From NCBI GenBank assembly GCA_025362975.1, contig JANYES010000018.1, positions 211,309 to 250,484 on the forward strand: a stretch of 39,176 nt of DNA, given 5' to 3'. Origin of the DNA: Alphaproteobacteria bacterium. Lineage in GTDB: Bacteria; Pseudomonadota; Alphaproteobacteria; Rickettsiales; SXRF01. Under the pieces are notes generated by a model. That model searched no databases, was not told the DNA's origin, and worked only from the letters and a program-made list of their open reading frames with translations. Each line of letters opens with the position of its first letter. The stretch's first letter is position 1. Shown here piece by piece: positions 21,689 to 29,887 of the stretch. A program made the translations under genes and the position numbers.

Positions 21689-21720
21689 ATAGCCCGGGCT
21701 TTGGCTCGGGCTATTTTTTT
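21689..21720. terminator. Rho-independent terminator between convergent genes
   Basis: Stem ATAGCCCG...CGGGCTAT with inner GGC/GCT pairing and a short loop, followed by seven Ts. It serves the 123-residue gene. Its T-run abuts the stop of the convergent methyltransferase gene. Confidence 0.85.
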
Positions 21721-22744
21721 ATGCCGGTTTGAAGGCGGCGAAAATCATGGCGTCGGGTTTCTTCATGACCCGGTTGATGAGCAGGACCAGCGGCAGGCAG
21801 GCAAAGGCGCTTGCGGCCATCAGCGCGCGGTTGATGAGTGGTAGCAAACGCGAGACGGTGTGCTGGCTGGTGGTGCAGCCTTCGGGGAAAAATGTCAAGC
21901 CGTAATAGGCAGCACAATTGAGGGCGCTGTCTGAATGATGGGCGAAGCGGTTGAAGCCGGTGGTTTTGCAGAGTTGCATGAGCGAGGCATGCGAGGGCAA
22001 GGACACGTGGCGCGGGGCTTCGGTGAGAGTGACGGCGCGGTTGCCCCGCAGCCGGATGAGCGGGCCGTCGGATAATGGGACGGCGATGATGAGCGCGCCG
22101 CCGGGTTTGAGCAAGGTGAAACATTGCGCCACGATCACGGCCGGGTTGGTGATGTGTTCAATCAGATGGAACATGGTGATGACGTCGAAGGCGTTTTCGC
22201 CGTAGGTAATTTCGAGCTGGTCGAGTTCGATGACGCGGGCGGTAATGCCGAAGACCTCGTTGACATGATCGACCGCACTTTGGCGCATTTCAACGCCTTC
22301 GGCGTTTTTGAAGCCGCGTTGCTTGAAGTTGTTCAGCAGCAACCCGCTGCCGTAGCCGACATCCAGCAGGCGCAGGTTTTCCGGCGCGGGATTGCCAAGC
22401 AGACGCAGGGTGATGGAGACCTGGGCCTCGTAAAACCAACGGTAAAAAAACTGAAACTCGGCGAAGCTGAAAAGACGGCGCAACTTGCCGGGTTGCTTGC
22501 CGGGTTCGAAGGTGTAGTGGGTGGGGTAATAGCGGGGGAGATCGGCGGTGTCGGGGCGCGGGGAAAGAAGGGCGGCTTGGCAGGAGGTGCAGCGGACAAA
22601 TGCCCATGACTCATGCGAAATTTTGAGGCGGTCGTGCACATCGGTGCAGAACGGTGCGAATTCCGCGTGGCCGCAATAGTAGCAATAGGTGGCGGGAATT
22701 TTGGGCCGAAAGGCGTCTTGTTGTTGGTTAAGCATTTGTCCCAC
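21719..22744 (-). CDS. Class I SAM-dependent methyltransferase with N-terminal zinc-finger motif
   Basis: A 341-residue protein. The N-terminal ~60 residues carry CYYCGH and CTSCQ, a probable zinc-binding pair as in CMP/sugar-type and GlcNAc-linked methyltransferases (Methyltransf_23 with a leading zinc ribbon). The Rossmann core has LLDVGYGSG (motif I, ~127-135), VEMRQSA (motif II) and the MFHLIEHITNP motif. The last ~60 residues have a hydrophobic segment (ALMAASAFACLPLVLLINRV) that could anchor the protein to the membrane. The substrate may be a surface glycan or lipid. GTG at 22744 or ATG at 22735 may be the start. It is divergent from the MarR efflux operon. Confidence 0.82.
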   Translation of the reverse strand: MGQMLNQQQDAFRPKIPATYCYYCGHAEFAPFCTDVHDRLKISHESWAFVRCTSCQAALLSPRPDTADLPRYYPTHYTFEPGKQPGKLRRLFSFAEFQFFYRWFYEAQVSITLRLLGNPAPENLRLLDVGYGSGLLLNNFKQRGFKNAEGVEMRQSAVDHVNEVFGITARVIELDQLEITYGENAFDVITMFHLIEHITNPAVIVAQCFTLLKPGGALIIAVPLSDGPLIRLRGNRAVTLTEAPRHVSLPSHASLMQLCKTTGFNRFAHHSDSALNCAAYYGLTFFPEGCTTSQHTVSRLLPLINRALMAASAFACLPLVLLINRVMKKPDAMIFAAFKPA

Positions 22745-22799
22745 CGTGGTTTTTATTATGTTAGCTAATGTCGTTGCCGGAGTCTAGGCATAATGCTAG

Positions 22800-22821
22800 A
22801 GTATCTGCCTAAGCAGATACT
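22800..22821. promoter_or_regulatory. Inverted repeat operator upstream of marR
   Basis: Perfect dyad AGTATCTGC-CTAA-GCAGATACT with 9-base arms, ending 11 bases before the marR start codon. Its place and symmetry fit an autoregulatory MarR binding site controlling the whole efflux operon. Confidence 0.65.
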
Positions 22822-22832
22822 GTGCAGGCAGG

Positions 22833-23285
22833 ATGGTCAAGAAATTCTATAAAATAGATTCGTATGATGCGCGCGATAGTATCGGACATTTGATACGCAC
22901 GGGCAGTAATTATATCATGCCGAAAATCGAGGCGTTGTTTGCTGAAAAAGACCTGACTTTTATCCAGTATTCCATTCTGATGAATCTGCGTTTCGGGCTT
23001 GCCGGCAATTGCGGCGAGCTGTGCCAGAATCTGCGCCATGATAGCGGGGCGCTTACGCGGGTGCTCGATCAGTTGGAAAAACGTGGGTTGGTGGAGCGCC
23101 AGCGCTGCAAGACGGACCGGCGCGTGGTGAAGCTGCTCATCACCGATAAGGGGTTTGCGGTGACGGAAACGGTGTTGCCGCTGCTGATCGACCAGTATAA
23201 TGAATGGCTGGAAGATTTTACCCGCGAGGAAGCCGAAACGCTGGTGATGCTTTTGAATAAATTACTGAAAAAAGTGAAGGGGTAG
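22833..23285 (+). CDS. MarR family transcriptional regulator
   Basis: A 150-residue winged-helix regulator. Residues ~45-110 form the wHTH: FAEKDLTFIQYSILMNLRFG, then GELCQNLRHDSGALTRVLDQ (recognition helix), LEKRGLVERQRCKTDRRVVKL (wing with the conserved DRR) and LLITDKG. The flanking helices make the dimer interface. MarR proteins usually repress and are released by small aromatic or phenolic ligands or oxidants. Three bases separate its stop from the RND permease start. The adjacent dyad at 22800-22821 is the probable operator. Confidence 0.9.
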   Translation: MVKKFYKIDSYDARDSIGHLIRTGSNYIMPKIEALFAEKDLTFIQYSILMNLRFGLAGNCGELCQNLRHDSGALTRVLDQLEKRGLVERQRCKTDRRVVKLLITDKGFAVTETVLPLLIDQYNEWLEDFTREEAETLVMLLNKLLKKVKG

Positions 23286-23288
23286 CGT

Positions 23289-26200
23289 ATGTGGATTGTG
23301 CGGATTGCGCTGTCGCGCCCTTATACGTTCGTTGTGCTGGCCCTGCTGCTGCTGATTATGGGGCCGCTGACGATTATGCGCACGCCGGTGGATATTTTTC
23401 CGAATATCGGGATTCCGGTGGTGAGCGTGGTGTGGAACTATACCGGCCTGCCGGCGGATGAGATGGGCAACCGCATTACCGCGAATTTTGAGCGCGCCAT
23501 GTCGGTGACGGTGAATGATATCGAGCATACGGAGTCGCAGTCGCTGTCGGGCGTGGCGGTGATTAAGGCGTATTTTCAGCCTAATGTGAATATCAATATT
23601 GCGCTGAGCCAAGTGACCGCTGTGGCGCAGACGATGTTGCGCCAGTTGCCGCCGGGGACGACGCCACCGCTGATTTTGAGCTATAACGCATCGACGGTGC
23701 CGGTGATCCAATTAGCACTTTCGAGCACGAAATATTCCGAGCAGGAGCTGTTCGATTTCGGCAATAACTTTATCCGCACGCAGCTGGCGACAATTCAGGG
23801 CATGGCGCTGCCATATCCGTATGGCGGAAAAAGCAGGCAGATTCAGGTCGATCTCGATCAGGAGGCGATGAAGGCGCACGGCGTTTCGGCGCAGGACGTG
23901 AATGCGGCTGTGGGTGCGCAGAATCTGATTCTTCCGGCGGGGACGCAGAAGATCGGGCTTTATGAATATAACATCAAGCTCAACGCGTCGCCGACGGCGG
24001 TGGATGAGTTGAACGATCTGCCGGTGAAGACGGTGAACGGGTCGACGCTGCATGTGCGCGATGTGGCGCATGTGCGTGATGGGTTTGCGCCGCAGACGAA
24101 TATCGTGCATATGGATAATCACCGCGCGTTGCTGATGTCGATTTTGAAGACGGGTAACGCATCGACGCTGGATGTGATCGACAAGGTGAAGGCGATGTTG
24201 CCGAAGATTCGCGATTCGATTCCGCCAGAAGTGATTGTGCAGCCGATTTCGGACCAGTCGGTGTTCGTGCGCTCGGCGATTGATGGGGTTATTCGTGAGG
24301 GTGTGATTGCGGCGGCGCTGACGGGGGTGATGATTCTGCTGTTCTTAGGCAGCTGGCGGTCGACGGTGATTATTGTCGTGTCGATTCCGCTTTCGGTGCT
24401 GGCGTCGTTGATTGTGCTGTCGGCGCTGGGGCAGACGATTAATATTATGACGCTGGGCGGGTTGGCGCTTGCGGTCGGGATTCTGGTCGACGACGCGACG
24501 GTAGCGATTGAAAATATCAACTGGCATCTGGAGCAGGGGAAAGACGTTGAGGAATCGATTCTTGACGGGGCGCAGCAGATTGCGATTCCGGCGCTGGTGT
24601 CGACGCTTTGTATTTGTATTGTTTTCGTGCCGATGTTCTTCCTTTCGGGCGTGGCGAAATTCCTGTTCGTGCCGATGGCCGAAGCCGTGGTGTTTGCGAT
24701 GCTGGCGTCGTATATCCTATCGCGCACACTGGTGCCGACGATGGCGAAGTATATGCTGCATAAGCATGTGGAAGCGCATCTGGTGGAAACTAGCGGCTCG
24801 CGCTTTGGCCGGTTGAAGCGTTTCCAGATGACGTTTGAGAAAAAGTTCCATGCGCTGCGCGAGGCGTATCACGATTTACTGAAGCGCGCATTGGCGCATA
24901 CGAAACTGTTTATCATGACGTTCCTTGGGGTTATTTTTGTGTCGTTGTTGCTGCTCGGGCCGTGGCTGGGGTCGGACTTTTTCCCATCGGTGGACGGTGG
25001 TGAAATCAAGCTGCATGTGAGGGCGCATAGCGGTACGCGCGTGGAGGAGACGGCGAAGTTGTGCGAAGAGATCGACAATGTGATTCGCAAGTTTATTCCG
25101 GAGCACGAGCTGTTCCGCGTGGTCGATAATATCGGGCTGCCGATTTCGGGCACAAATTTGTCGTATAGCAACTCGGCGCCGATTGGTACGGCGGATGCGG
25201 ATATTTTGATTTCGTTGAAGGAAGATCATAAATCGACGTTCGATTATATACGCGTATTGCGCTCGGAATTGCCCAAGGCATTTCCGGGGGTGACGTTTTC
25301 GTTTTTGCCAGCAGATATCGTGAGCCAGATTTTGAATTTCGGGTTACCGGCGCCCATTGATATTCAGGTGGTGGGGTTCAAGACGGATGAGAATCGCAAG
25401 GTGGCCAATGCGATTTATGAGAAGCTGCGCCATGTGCCGGGCGTGGTGGATACGCGCATCCAGCAGGCGTTCGACAACCCGGAATTCCGGGTGAACGTGG
25501 ACCGCACGCGGGCGCAGGAGCTTGGGTTTACGCAGCGCGATATCGCCACGAATATGCTGATTTCATTGTCGGGGAGTTTCCAGACGTCGCCGACTTTCTG
25601 GCTTAGCCCGAAAAACGGGGTGTCGTATTCCATCGTGACGCAAACGCCGCAGTATCAGCTGACGTCGCTGGACGCACTGCGTAACATTCCGATCACGGGG
25701 CAGATGGTGACGAAGCCGCAGATTTTAGGGGCGCTGTCAACGATTGAGCGCGGCACGGGAACGGCGGTGGCGTCGCATTATAACGTGCAACCGGTGATCG
25801 ATATTTTCGCTGCGGTGCAGGACAGGGATTTGGGCGCGGTGGGGGATGAGATCAATAAGATTGTGGCTGAGGCGAAGAAGGATTTGCCGAAGGGTACAAG
25901 CTTGAGCGTGCGTGGGCAGATGGAAACGCGCGAAACGTCGTTTACGGGATTATACGGCGGGCTGGTGTTTGCGATTGTGCTGGTGTATCTGCTGATCGTG
26001 GTGAATTTCCAGTCGTGGACGGACCCGTTTATTATTATTACGGCGTTGCCAGCAGCGATTGCGGGCATTGTGTGGATGCTGTTTTTGACGCATACGACGC
26101 TTTCGGTGCCAGCACTGACGGGGGCGATCATGTGTATGGGTGTGGCGACGGCGAATTCGATTCTGATCGTGAGCTACGCGCGCGAGCGCATGTCGGTTGG

Positions 26201-26471
26201 CGATGACGCGCTGTCGGCGTCGCTGGAAGCAGGATATACGCGACTGCGCCCGGTTCTGATGACGGCGCTGGCGATGATTATCGGCATGGTGCCGATGGCG
26301 CTGGGGTTTGGCGAAGGCGGCGAACAGAACGCACCGCTGGGGCGCGCGGTGATCGGCGGGCTTGGATTTGCCACGATGGCCACGTTGTTTTTCGTGCCGG
26401 CAGTGTTCTGCCTGATTCACACAAGGCGGCATGAACGCCGCAAACACAGTAATGAAGGAGTAAAGCCATGA
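23289..26471 (+). CDS. RND-family efflux permease
   Basis: A 1060-residue inner membrane pump of full RND length. The N-terminus MWIVRIALSRPYTFVVLALL and DIFPNIGIPVVSVVW are typical. Transmembrane helix 4 has GILVDDATVAIENI near 395-408 with the paired proton-relay aspartates. Two duplicated halves are evident, with large periplasmic loops after TM1 and TM7 (SDFFPSVDGGEIKLHVRA marks the second). The C-terminal GVATANSILIVSYARERM and PLGRAVIGGLGFATMATLFF blocks are conserved. Substrate class (drug, metal or other) cannot be assigned; no metal-binding methionine cluster stands out. Its stop overlaps the membrane fusion protein start (ATGA). Gene order is regulator, pump, adaptor, outer channel. 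Confidence 0.95.
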   Translation: MWIVRIALSRPYTFVVLALLLLIMGPLTIMRTPVDIFPNIGIPVVSVVWNYTGLPADEMGNRITANFERAMSVTVNDIEHTESQSLSGVAVIKAYFQPNVNINIALSQVTAVAQTMLRQLPPGTTPPLILSYNASTVPVIQLALSSTKYSEQELFDFGNNFIRTQLATIQGMALPYPYGGKSRQIQVDLDQEAMKAHGVSAQDVNAAVGAQNLILPAGTQKIGLYEYNIKLNASPTAVDELNDLPVKTVNGSTLHVRDVAHVRDGFAPQTNIVHMDNHRALLMSILKTGNASTLDVIDKVKAMLPKIRDSIPPEVIVQPISDQSVFVRSAIDGVIREGVIAAALTGVMILLFLGSWRSTVIIVVSIPLSVLASLIVLSALGQTINIMTLGGLALAVGILVDDATVAIENINWHLEQGKDVEESILDGAQQIAIPALVSTLCICIVFVPMFFLSGVAKFLFVPMAEAVVFAMLASYILSRTLVPTMAKYMLHKHVEAHLVETSGSRFGRLKRFQMTFEKKFHALREAYHDLLKRALAHTKLFIMTFLGVIFVSLLLLGPWLGSDFFPSVDGGEIKLHVRAHSGTRVEETAKLCEEIDNVIRKFIPEHELFRVVDNIGLPISGTNLSYSNSAPIGTADADILISLKEDHKSTFDYIRVLRSELPKAFPGVTFSFLPADIVSQILNFGLPAPIDIQVVGFKTDENRKVANAIYEKLRHVPGVVDTRIQQAFDNPEFRVNVDRTRAQELGFTQRDIATNMLISLSGSFQTSPTFWLSPKNGVSYSIVTQTPQYQLTSLDALRNIPITGQMVTKPQILGALSTIERGTGTAVASHYNVQPVIDIFAAVQDRDLGAVGDEINKIVAEAKKDLPKGTSLSVRGQMETRETSFTGLYGGLVFAIVLVYLLIVVNFQSWTDPFIIITALPAAIAGIVWMLFLTHTTLSVPALTGAIMCMGVATANSILIVSYARERMSVGDDALSASLEAGYTRLRPVLMTALAMIIGMVPMALGFGEGGEQNAPLGRAVIGGLGFATMATLFFVPAVFCLIHTRRHERRKHSNEGVKP

Positions 26472-27655
26472 GCGGGCGTTTTTCAATGAGTCAGGTCAAG
26501 GAGTCGCTTAAAAGCAAGCGGGTGCGCGCTGGGCTGGTGGCGGCGTTCGTGGCATTCGCGATTATCGGCATGCGCATGCATGCGGCATCGGCGCTGCGTA
26601 ATAGTACGGAGGAGCAGTCGGTGCTGACCGTCAACGTAATCAAGGCGGAGAACTCGAAGGCGAAGGAAGAGGTGGTGCTGCCGGGCACGGTTCAGGCATG
26701 GCACGAGGCGCCGATTTATGCGCGCACGAACGGGTACCTGAAAAGCTGGACCAAGGGCATGGGCTCGCCGGTGAAGGAAGGTGATCTGCTGGCGGAAATC
26801 GAAACGCCGGAAGTGGATTCGCAGTTGAAACAGGCGGAGGCGGATCTGGCGACCGCGAAGGCGAATAACAAGTTGGCGCAATCGACGGCGAAACGCTGGC
26901 AGGGGTTGTTGAAAACGGATTCGGTTTCCAAGCAGGAAGCGGATGAGAAAATGGGTGACGCGCAGGCGAAGGAAGCGCTGGTGAATTCGGCGCAGGCGAA
27001 CATGGATCGCTTGAAGGATTTGCAATCGTTCAAGCAGGTGACAGCGCCGTTTGACGGGGTGATTACCTCGCGCACGACCGATATCGGCGCGTTGATTACG
27101 TCTGGCAGTACGACGGGGCAGATTTTGTTCCGCATTGCACAGACCGAGAAGCTGCGCATTTATGTGCAGGTGCCGCAGATGTATGCAAATCTGATTACGC
27201 CGGATCTGGAAGCAGATTTGTATTTCCCGGATCATCCGGATAAGGCGTATCCGGTGAAGCTGTTTCATTCGGCGGATGCGATTGAGCCGGTGGCGCGCAC
27301 GTTGCTGACAGAATATTTGCTTGATAATAAGGACGGCGATTTGCTGCCGGGCGGGTATGTCGAGGCGCATATGAAAATTAAGCCAGCGGAGAATACGATT
27401 CGCTTGCCGGTGAACACGTTGCTGTTCCGCGCGGAAGGCTCGCAAGTGGCGACGTTGGATGAGAATGGTAAGGCGTTGCTGAAGCCGGTGAAGATCGGGC
27501 GGGATTTTGGCACGGAGGTGGAGATTTCGTCGGGCGTGGCGCTGGGGGATACGCTGATTATTAATCCGCCGGATTCGCTGGTGACGGGGCAGACGGTGCA
27601 TGTGGCGGTGGAGAAGCCGAAGGATGAAAAAGCGAAGGATGATAAGAAATCATGA
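26468..27655 (+). CDS. Efflux RND periplasmic adaptor (membrane fusion protein)
   Basis: A 395-residue HlyD/AcrA-type adaptor. It has one N-terminal hydrophobic anchor (residues ~19-40, RAGLVAAFVAFAIIGMRMHA), no lipobox, and a beta-barrel/lipoyl half-motif VVLPGTVQAWHEAPIYARTN near 58-77. Next come GSPVKEGDLLAEIETPEVD and an alpha-helical hairpin (~108-165), then the second lipoyl half and FKQVTAPFDGVITSR. The C-terminal barrel contains RIAQTEKLRIYVQVPQMYA and ends in a Lys/Asp-rich tail. It bridges the pump and the outer membrane channel. Overlaps of four bases at both ends couple it to both neighbours. Confidence 0.93.
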   Translation: MSGRFSMSQVKESLKSKRVRAGLVAAFVAFAIIGMRMHAASALRNSTEEQSVLTVNVIKAENSKAKEEVVLPGTVQAWHEAPIYARTNGYLKSWTKGMGSPVKEGDLLAEIETPEVDSQLKQAEADLATAKANNKLAQSTAKRWQGLLKTDSVSKQEADEKMGDAQAKEALVNSAQANMDRLKDLQSFKQVTAPFDGVITSRTTDIGALITSGSTTGQILFRIAQTEKLRIYVQVPQMYANLITPDLEADLYFPDHPDKAYPVKLFHSADAIEPVARTLLTEYLLDNKDGDLLPGGYVEAHMKIKPAENTIRLPVNTLLFRAEGSQVATLDENGKALLKPVKIGRDFGTEVEISSGVALGDTLIINPPDSLVTGQTVHVAVEKPKDEKAKDDKKS

Positions 27656-29154
27656 GCTTTCATTCGTCAAAGGGTTTTTACCCTTGCTTGCGCAAGGTGT
27701 ATTGGATTTGGCTTCGCCGCACTATAGGATCGTCCGCCTTCGCGGGCATGACGGTTTTATTGGGTTCGTGCAATTTCGCGCCGGATTATTTGCAGCCCGA
27801 CGTGAAGATGGAAGCGCCAGCGTATAAGGAGTTGGACGGCTGGAAGGTTGCGGAGCCTGCGGATAATGTGGACCGTGGCAAGTGGTGGGAGATGTATAAC
27901 GACCCGCAGCTCAATGAGCTGGAGGAGAAGGTGACGGCGGCGAACCAGAATTTGAAGCTGGCGCTGGCGCAGTATGACGAGGCGCATGCGGCGGCGTCGG
28001 CGGTGTGGGCGGCGTATTTTCCGAGCGTGACCGGCAATGTGGGATATGGCAGGCAGCTGACGTCTTCGACGGCGGTGACGTCGAACGCGGGCGTGTTGTT
28101 TAATGCGTTTTCTACGGGTGTGGCGCTGAATTATGAGCTTGATGTGTGGGGGCGGGTGCGCAACCTTGTGGCGGCGGGCGAAGCGCGGGAGAAGGCGAGC
28201 GCGGGCGATCTGGCGAATGTGGATTTGAGCCTGCATGCGGAAATGGCGAGTGCGTATTTTACGCTTAAGGGATATGACGCGGCGCAGGTGGTTCTGGATG
28301 AAGCGGTGGCTGCGTATCAGAAAGCGCTGGATTTGACGCAGAGGCGCCACAAGGGTGGGGCGGCAGACGCGGCGGATGTCGATCAGGCGATCGTGCAGTT
28401 GGATACAGCGAAGACGCAATCGGCGGATACGCATTTGAAACGTGCGCAGCTTGAACATGCGATTGCGGTGCTGAGCGGGCAGGTGCCAACGGGGTTTTCG
28501 CTCGCGGCGATGCCGTCTAGTATTGCTGTGACGCCACCGGCGATTAATCCGGGGTTGCCTTCTAGCTTGCTGGAACGCAGGCCGGATATTGCGGCGGCGG
28601 AACGCCGGGTGGTGGCGGCGAATGCGGATATCGGCGTGGCGAGGGCGGCGTATTTTCCGACATTCAGCCTGACGGGCGGGGCGGGATTCCTCTCGTCGGA
28701 GAGTTCGAGATTTTTAACGTCGCCGAGCAGTTTCTGGTCGCTTGGGTCTTCGGCGGCGGTGTCGTTGTTTGACGCGGGGCGCATCAGCGCACTTTCGGAT
28801 GAGGCGCGTGCGGCGTATGACGCGAGTGTGGCGAGTTATAAGCAGACGGTGCTGAGCGCGTATCAGGGCGTGGAAGATAACATCGTGGCGCTGCGCCAGT
28901 TGGAGACGGAAAGCGAAAGCCAGAACAGCGCAACGCGCGCGGCGAAACGCAATTTGCAACATGCCAAGGAACGCTATGTCGGCGGGATTGTGACGTATCT
29001 GGAAGTGGTGATTGCGCAGAACAGCGCATTGCAGGCGGAGTTGAATTCGTATGATATCCAGACGCGGCGGATGGTGGCCAGCGTGCAGCTGGTGAAGGCA
29101 ATGGGCGGGGGTTTTAATATGCACGCGAAGGTTGAGACCCCGGCAGGAAAGTAG
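27652..29154 (+). CDS. Outer membrane efflux lipoprotein (NodT/OMF family) with repeat-derived signal peptide
   Basis: A 500-residue TolC-like channel. The mature part (FAPDYLQPDVKMEAPAYKEL) leads into the two OEP repeats, including NYELDVWGRVRN, SAYFTLKGYD and LERRPDIAAAERRVVAANAD, all typical of NodT proteins. Cys40 in LLGSC is a lipobox, so the protein should be lipidated. The signal peptide is odd: residues ~7-34 are encoded by palindromic repeat C (27671-27753), giving a long basic N-region (SSKGFYPCLRKVYWIWLRR) and the core IGSSAFAGMTVLLGSC. The start ATG overlaps the adaptor's TGA, so a downstream start is unlikely; the next ATG (27748) would leave only seven residues before the Cys. 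Whether export still works is an open question. Confidence 0.92.
   Translation: MSFHSSKGFYPCLRKVYWIWLRRTIGSSAFAGMTVLLGSCNFAPDYLQPDVKMEAPAYKELDGWKVAEPADNVDRGKWWEMYNDPQLNELEEKVTAANQNLKLALAQYDEAHAAASAVWAAYFPSVTGNVGYGRQLTSSTAVTSNAGVLFNAFSTGVALNYELDVWGRVRNLVAAGEAREKASAGDLANVDLSLHAEMASAYFTLKGYDAAQVVLDEAVAAYQKALDLTQRRHKGGAADAADVDQAIVQLDTAKTQSADTHLKRAQLEHAIAVLSGQVPTGFSLAAMPSSIAVTPPAINPGLPSSLLERRPDIAAAERRVVAANADIGVARAAYFPTFSLTGGAGFLSSESSRFLTSPSSFWSLGSSAAVSLFDAGRISALSDEARAAYDASVASYKQTVLSAYQGVEDNIVALRQLETESESQNSATRAAKRNLQHAKERYVGGIVTYLEVVIAQNSALQAELNSYDIQTRRMVASVQLVKAMGGGFNMHAKVETPAGK
27671..27753. repeat. Modular palindromic repeat, copy C, inside a coding sequence
   Basis: The right 53 bases (27701-27753) match copy B with about six differences. 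The left 35 bases match copy B's hairpin module in reverse orientation with about eight differences. Small dyads AAGGG/CCCTT and CTTGC/GCAAG remain. The element is open in the frame of the outer membrane factor and encodes part of its signal peptide. Confidence 0.8.
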
Positions 29155-29203
29155 TAAAGCACTGTTTTAACTTGCAGGTTTAGGGGTTGCGGATATTTGC
29201 CCG

Positions 29204-29221
29204 TGGGCTAAAATAAGCCCA
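29204..29221. promoter_or_regulatory. Inverted repeat before the 103-residue gene
   Basis: TGGGCT-AAAATA-AGCCCA lies about 20 bases before the start codon at 29241 and just ahead of its AAGGGGG ribosome binding site. It could be an operator, or the end of the efflux operon transcript, but there is no T-run. Confidence 0.3.
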
Positions 29222-29240
29222 ATTATAAAGGGGGATTCAT

Positions 29241-29552
29241 ATGGAAGAATTTACGAAAAGCGTTCTGGTGAAGCATGGTTATGTGCCGTCGCCGTATCTC
29301 GATCAATCGGCGCGCGATCTTAAAGCGGATATTGTACGCCGCGTGGGGCCGACGGTGAAGGTGGAGTTTTATAAGGAAAGCAAAGATGCCAACGCGGATA
29401 ATCACATCACCATCAGAATGGAATGTATAAAACCTGATAGCAACGCTGTGTATTCGCTGTTTGCCGAAGTGACGGCGATAAACGAGGCGCTGCTGGATAA
29501 AACCCTGCCAGCGCTGGAACGCGTCAGCCGCGACCGCGCGTTTTCCCTTTGA
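29241..29552 (+). CDS. Small hypothetical protein (103 aa)
   Basis: Starts at ATG 29241 behind AAGGGGGA. No signal peptide or membrane helix; likely cytoplasmic. It begins MEEFTKSVLVKHGYVPSPYL. A strand-rich middle (VKVEFYKESKDANADNHITI) is followed by a helical C-terminus (YSLFAEVTAINEALLDKTL). No family recognised. It overlaps the next gene by four bases. The two proteins share a similar plan (VxVxF strand, charged loop, long strand, helix), so they may be paralogues acting together. Confidence 0.6.
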   Translation: MEEFTKSVLVKHGYVPSPYLDQSARDLKADIVRRVGPTVKVEFYKESKDANADNHITIRMECIKPDSNAVYSLFAEVTAINEALLDKTLPALERVSRDRAFSL

Positions 29553-29851
29553 AACAGCTTAGCGATCCGCAGCAACGGCTGGTGGTTATTGAAGCGGGGA
29601 ACCGTTTCGAGGCGCTGAAGGTACAGGAAATTTTTCTCAGCGAGTTGCAGACGAAGATGGAGGTGCTGGGATTTAATATCGGCGAGCATGTGAATGTGTC
29701 GTTCAATCACGTGCCAAAGCGCGGGTCGGATTCGGTAGACCTTTTGGTGAAGCTTACGTTTACGGCGAATGCCACGGCGCGGCGCGTGGACCTTATGGAT
29801 TTGCACGATATGCTCGATCAGTATGATAAAGACCCCGGCTTATCGCTATAG
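29549..29851 (+). CDS. Small hypothetical protein (100 aa), TTG start
   Basis: The TTG start at 29549 overlaps the previous stop (TTGA), which implies translational coupling; no ATG is close. It reads MKQLSDPQQRLVVIEAGNRF, has a middle VNVSFNHVPKRGSDSVDLLV and ends in an amphipathic helix (RVDLMDLHDMLDQYDKD). No known domain. Its layout resembles the preceding protein, which suggests an ancient duplication or a heteromeric pair. The candidate promoter of the next gene overlaps its 3' end. Confidence 0.55.
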   Translation: MKQLSDPQQRLVVIEAGNRFEALKVQEIFLSELQTKMEVLGFNIGEHVNVSFNHVPKRGSDSVDLLVKLTFTANATARRVDLMDLHDMLDQYDKDPGLSL

Positions 29852-29880
29852 TGGAAAAATAATGGCTTTGCGAGTATAGT
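29852..29880 (+). promoter_or_regulatory. Candidate leaderless promoter of the MFS gene
   Basis: TATAGT (29875-29880) lies only seven bases before the ATG at 29888, with a weak TGGAAA -35 box 17 bases upstream. No Shine-Dalgarno sequence is present, so the mRNA is probably leaderless. Confidence 0.35.
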
Positions 29881-29887
29881 CGCTGCC

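Noticed and set aside
26483-27601. 372-residue minus-strand frame opposite the membrane fusion protein
   Set aside because: Same reason: antisense shadow of a conserved gene, extremely Arg/His/Ile/Gln-rich.
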